Notes under the pieces: model-generated | Databases searched by the model: none | Told to the model about the DNA's origin: nothing | Seen by the model: only the letters and a program-made list of their open reading frames with translations | Made by a program: the position numbers and the translations under genes | Source: an uncultured Cellulomonas sp. | GTDB lineage: Bacteria > Actinomycetota > Actinomycetes > Actinomycetales > Cellulomonadaceae | Reading direction: 5' to 3' | DNA length: 64,000 bases | Assembly (NCBI RefSeq): GCF_947494015.1 | Contig: NZ_CANLTL010000006.1 | Location: 211,573-275,572, forward strand | Shown here: piece after piece, positions 61,258-64,000 of the stretch | Numbering within the stretch: position 1 is the stretch's first letter | Layout of the letters: the number at the start of each line of letters is the position of its first letter

Positions 61258-62436
61258 GTGAGCACCTCCGGCCCTCTCGAGGACGCCGACCTCGTCCAGC
61301 TCCTGACCCCGGCCGGTGAGCTCCGGGAGCATCCCGAGTACTCCCCGCGCATCGCGCACCTGGACGCCGACGCGCTGCGCGGCATGTACCGCGACATGGT
61401 GCTCGTGCGGGCCTTCGACGACGAGGCCACGTCGCTGCAGCGGCAGGGCGAGCTCGGGCTGTGGGCGCAGAGCCTCGGCCAGGAGGCGGCCCAGGTCGGC
61501 TCGGGTCGGGCGCTCGCGGCCCAGGACTACGTCTTCCCGTCCTACCGCGAGCACGGCGTCGCCCACACCCGCGGCCTGGACCTCGTCGACATCCTCAGGC
61601 TGTTCCGCGGCGTGGACCAGGGCGGCTGGGACCCCGAGGAGCACCGGTTCCACCTGTACACGCTGGTCATCGGCTCGCACACCCTGCACGCCACCGGCTA
61701 CGCGATGGGCCTGCAGCGCGACGGCCTCGTCGCGACCGGTGACCGCGAGCGGGACACGGCCGTGGTCACCTATTTCGGCGACGGCGCGACGTCGCAGGGC
61801 GACGTGAGCGAGGCGCTCGTGTTCGCCGCCGTCAACAACGCGCCCCTGGTGCTGTTCTGCCAGAACAACCAGTGGGCCATCTCCGAGCCGACCACCCGGC
61901 AGACCCGGGTGCCGCTCGCCCGCCGCGGCGAGGGCTTCGGCGTGCCCGGCGTGCGGGTGGACGGCAACGACGTCCTGGCCACCTACGCGGTCACCGCCGA
62001 GGCCCTCGAGCGGGCCCGCAGCGGCGGGGGGCCGACGCTCGTCGAGGCCTTCACCTACCGGATGGGCGCGCACACCACGTCCGACGACCCGACCCGCTAC
62101 CGCAGCACGTCCGACGACGAGTACTGGCGACAGCGGGACCCGATCGACCGGCTGCGCACCTATCTGCAGTCCGCCGGCGAGCTCGGGGCGGACTTCGTCG
62201 CCGACCTCGACGCCGAGGTGGCCGCCTTCGGCGAGCGGATCCGCACCACCGTGCGCGCGATGCAGCCGCCCGCACCGGTGAGCCTGTTCGACCACGTCTA
62301 CGGGACCCCGCACAGCACGCTCGACGCCGAGCGCGCCTGGTTCACCGAGTACGAGGCCTCGTTCGTCGGCGAGCCGCCCCAGGGGCAGGTGGCTCCCGCC
62401 CCGGCCGGTGCGTCGGCGGGGGAGGTGGCCCTGTGA
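61258..62436 (+). CDS. pdhA: 2-oxoacid dehydrogenase E1 component, alpha subunit (BCKDH/PDH type)
   Basis: The TPP-binding alpha subunit that decarboxylates a 2-oxoacid in the first step of the dehydrogenase complex. The 392-residue product has the TPP motif [20 protein letters not shown] then [16 protein letters not shown], the [15 protein letters not shown] region and the phospho-loop-like [16 protein letters not shown]. Features fit both pyruvate and branched-chain enzymes; the single E1 alpha/beta plus E2 order often means a branched-chain complex in actinobacteria. GTG 61258 has GAAGGAG upstream. The stop overlaps the next start (GTGA). Confidence 0.9.
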   Translation: MSTSGPLEDADLVQLLTPAGELREHPEYSPRIAHLDADALRGMYRDMVLVRAFDDEATSLQRQGELGLWAQSLGQEAAQVGSGRALAAQDYVFPSYREHGVAHTRGLDLVDILRLFRGVDQGGWDPEEHRFHLYTLVIGSHTLHATGYAMGLQRDGLVATGDRERDTAVVTYFGDGATSQGDVSEALVFAAVNNAPLVLFCQNNQWAISEPTTRQTRVPLARRGEGFGVPGVRVDGNDVLATYAVTAEALERARSGGGPTLVEAFTYRMGAHTTSDDPTRYRSTSDDEYWRQRDPIDRLRTYLQSAGELGADFVADLDAEVAAFGERIRTTVRAMQPPAPVSLFDHVYGTPHSTLDAERAWFTEYEASFVGEPPQGQVAPAPAGASAGEVAL

Positions 62437-63476
62437 GCGCGGCCGAGGCGAGCGGTCACCGCGGCACCCAGCGCCTGACCCTGTCCAAGGCGATCAACGC
62501 CGGGCTCCGACGGGCGCTGGAGACCGACCCCAAGGTGCTGCTCATGGGCGAGGACATCGGCCCCCTCGGGGGCGTGTTCCGGGTCACCGACGGCCTGCAC
62601 AAGGACTTCGGCCCGGACCGCGTCGTCGACACCCCGCTGGCGGAGTCCGGCATCGTCGGCACCGCGATCGGGCTGGCGCTGCGCGGCTACCGGCCGGTGT
62701 GCGAGATCCAGTTCGACGGGTTCATCTTCCCGGCGTTCGACCAGATCACCACCCAGCTCGCCAAGATGCGGTACCGCTCACGCGGGCGGCTCTCCCTGCC
62801 CGTGGTCATCCGGGTTCCCTACGGCGGGGGCATCGGCGCCATCGAGCACCACAGCGAGTCCCCCGAGGTCCTGTTCGCCCACACCGCCGGCCTGCGCGTG
62901 GTCACGCCGGCGACCCCGGCGGACGCCTTCGTGATGATCCAGCAGGCCATCGCCTCGCCGGACCCGGTGATGTTCTTCGAGCCCAAGGGCCGCTACTGGG
63001 ACAAGGGCGAGGTCGATCTCGACACCACCATCACCTCGGGCGACACGCAGGCCGGGGCCGCCGCGCTCGCCGAGATGGACCGGGCGCACGTGGCCCGCAC
63101 CGGCACGGACCTGACCATCGCGGCCTACGGGGCGGGCGTCGCCACCGCCCTGCGGGCCGCCGAGGCCGCGGCGGCCGACGGTGTGAGCATCGAGGTCGTG
63201 GACTTGCGCAGCATCTCGCCGCTCGACGCGCCGACGCTCGTGGCGTCCGTGCGCCGCACCGGGCGCTGCGTCGTCGTGCACGAGGCGCCGGTGTTCTACG
63301 GCGCCGGCGGGGAGATCGCCGCCCGGGTCACCGAGGAGTGCTTCTACCACCTGCAGGCACCCGTGCTGCGGGTCGGCGGCTTCCACACCCCGTACCCCGC
63401 CAACAAGGTCGAGCACGACTACCTGCCCGGCGTCGACCGCGTGCTGGACGCCGTCGACCGTGCGATGGCGTTCTGA
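62433..63476 (+). CDS. 2-oxoacid dehydrogenase E1 component, beta subunit
   Basis: The 347-residue partner of the E1 alpha gene. It shows [60 protein letters not shown] and [19 protein letters not shown], with [18 protein letters not shown] and [19 protein letters not shown] near the end. GGG.G..EHHSES is the E1 beta hallmark in branched-chain and PDH enzymes. GTG 62433 overlaps the previous stop. A 119-base gap separates it from E2, so E2 may have an added internal promoter or just a long leader. Confidence 0.92.
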   Translation: MSAAEASGHRGTQRLTLSKAINAGLRRALETDPKVLLMGEDIGPLGGVFRVTDGLHKDFGPDRVVDTPLAESGIVGTAIGLALRGYRPVCEIQFDGFIFPAFDQITTQLAKMRYRSRGRLSLPVVIRVPYGGGIGAIEHHSESPEVLFAHTAGLRVVTPATPADAFVMIQQAIASPDPVMFFEPKGRYWDKGEVDLDTTITSGDTQAGAAALAEMDRAHVARTGTDLTIAAYGAGVATALRAAEAAAADGVSIEVVDLRSISPLDAPTLVASVRRTGRCVVVHEAPVFYGAGGEIAARVTEECFYHLQAPVLRVGGFHTPYPANKVEHDYLPGVDRVLDAVDRAMAF

Positions 63477-63595
63477 CCGCACCACCGCGCACGCGGCCGT
63501 GGTGCCCGCGCCGCGGCCGACCGGCCGTCGCGGAGCCCGGTGCGAGCACCGCCCCACCGTCCGTCCCACCGTCCCGTCCCTGGAGGGCCACCGTC

Positions 63596-64000
63596 GTGCC
63601 GACCTTCGAGCAGTTCCGCCTCCCCGACGCCGGCGAGGGCCTGACCGAGGCCGAGGTGGTCACCTGGCACGTCGCGGTCGGCGACGCCGTCACGGTCAAC
63701 CAGGCCATCGTGGAGATCGAGACGGCGAAGTCGCTGGTCGAGCTGCCCAGCCCGTTCACCGGGGTGGTCACCGAGATCCTGGTGGCCACGGGCACGACCG
63801 TCGAGGTCGGCACGCCGATCATCGTCATCGACACCGACCCGTCCGGGACGCCGCGCCCGGAGTCCGCCGCGGCGACCGCCGCCGACCCGGCACCGGGCCC
63901 CGGGGCCTCGGGGTCGGGCACGCCCGCGCCGTCGAGCACGCCGGCCCCGTCCGGCACGCCGGCGGACGGCGCCCCCGCCCCGGCGCCGGGGCGGGGGCGC
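63596..64000 (+). CDS. Dihydrolipoamide acyltransferase (E2), 5' part, cut by window end
   Basis: The start of the E2 core subunit, which carries the lipoyl arm of the complex. The visible 135 residues give one lipoyl domain (about 1-82): [20 protein letters not shown] and the lipoylated Lys 45 in [15 protein letters not shown]. After it comes the Pro/Ala/Ser-rich flexible linker (from about 83). GTG 63596 follows a GGAGGG site. The peripheral-subunit-binding and catalytic domains lie past the window end. It is the third gene of the operon. Confidence 0.93.
   Translation, partial: MPTFEQFRLPDAGEGLTEAEVVTWHVAVGDAVTVNQAIVEIETAKSLVELPSPFTGVVTEILVATGTTVEVGTPIIVIDTDPSGTPRPESAAATAADPAPGPGASGSGTPAPSSTPAPSGTPADGAPAPAPGRGR

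Noticed and set aside
1..64000. CRISPR arrays, rRNA, tRNA genes, insertion sequences
   Set aside because: By eye I found no regularly spaced repeats, no tRNA T-loop pattern with matching arms and no transposase frame. A covariance-model search could still reveal a small RNA that I missed.

Overview
The window is a very GC-rich chromosomal segment. It reads as a high-GC Gram-positive actinobacterium, most likely Cellulomonas or a close relative in the Micrococcales. The clues are GTG starts and GTGA/ATGA stop-start overlaps, the rpsR-rplI-MATE-dnaB order, a SigK/RskA pair, a GAF-ANTAR protein, a DUF6480-like protein, an SLH-repeat secreted esterase, and a coproporphyrin-type heme gene set. No rRNA, tRNA, CRISPR array, insertion sequence or prophage was seen.

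Layout. 1-3.8 kb: ribosomal proteins S18 (partial) and L9, a MATE exporter, and dnaB behind a cluster of DnaA-box-like sites. 4-9.1 kb: a TPR-GGDEF diguanylate cyclase, a lipoprotein penicillin-binding protein, an acyltransferase and small unknowns. 9.1-14.2 kb: a secreted SGNH hydrolase with SLH repeats, a DUF6480-like membrane protein, an alditol-oxidase-like flavoprotein and a divergent CrtI-like oxidoreductase. 14.2-16.2 kb: a STAS/ATPase partner-switch pair divergent from a GAF-ANTAR protein. 16.4-21.2 kb: an operon of lipoprotein, periplasmic adaptor, MacB-type ATPase and permease. 21.3-25.7 kb: an SDR, a GNAT, and sigK-rskA facing a fasciclin lipoprotein across a strong terminator. 25.9-32.5 kb: a PAS-GGDEF-EAL protein translationally coupled to an RsbQ-like hydrolase, a large UPF0104 membrane protein and a CPBP protease. 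32.6-35.8 kb: an operon of membrane protein, winged-helix regulator, ABC ATPase and permease behind a clear dyad. 35.8-39.1 kb: a csoR-copZ-copA copper module with a CsoR operator, then a tandem 72-bp palindromic repeat. 39.3-48.1 kb: heme genes hemL, hemB, hemD, hemC and hemG, hemE on the minus strand, with hemA divergent. 48.2-55.7 kb: two soluble GAF-GAF chemoreceptors on either side of purB, a decayed VOC pseudogene, a GNAT and a membrane chemoreceptor. 55.8-64 kb: a DMT exporter, a WXG-like/lipase pair, a holin-IV-type membrane protein, hisC, a VOC protein, and a 2-oxoacid dehydrogenase operon (E1 alpha, E1 beta, partial E2) behind a large palindromic operator.

Working together. The heme genes cover glutamate-1-semialdehyde to coproporphyrin or protoporphyrin, plus glutamyl-tRNA reductase; hemQ and hemH are not in the window. 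The region is rich in signalling genes: two c-di-GMP enzymes, three chemoreceptors, one partner-switch pair, one GAF-ANTAR protein and one ECF sigma/anti-sigma pair. The best candidates for under-described biology are the RsbQ/PAS-GGDEF-EAL module, the WXG-like/lipase pair, the 72-bp palindromic repeat and the double-dyad operator before the dehydrogenase operon. Starts were chosen by hand from Shine-Dalgarno spacing, overlaps and family length; uncertain ones are marked.
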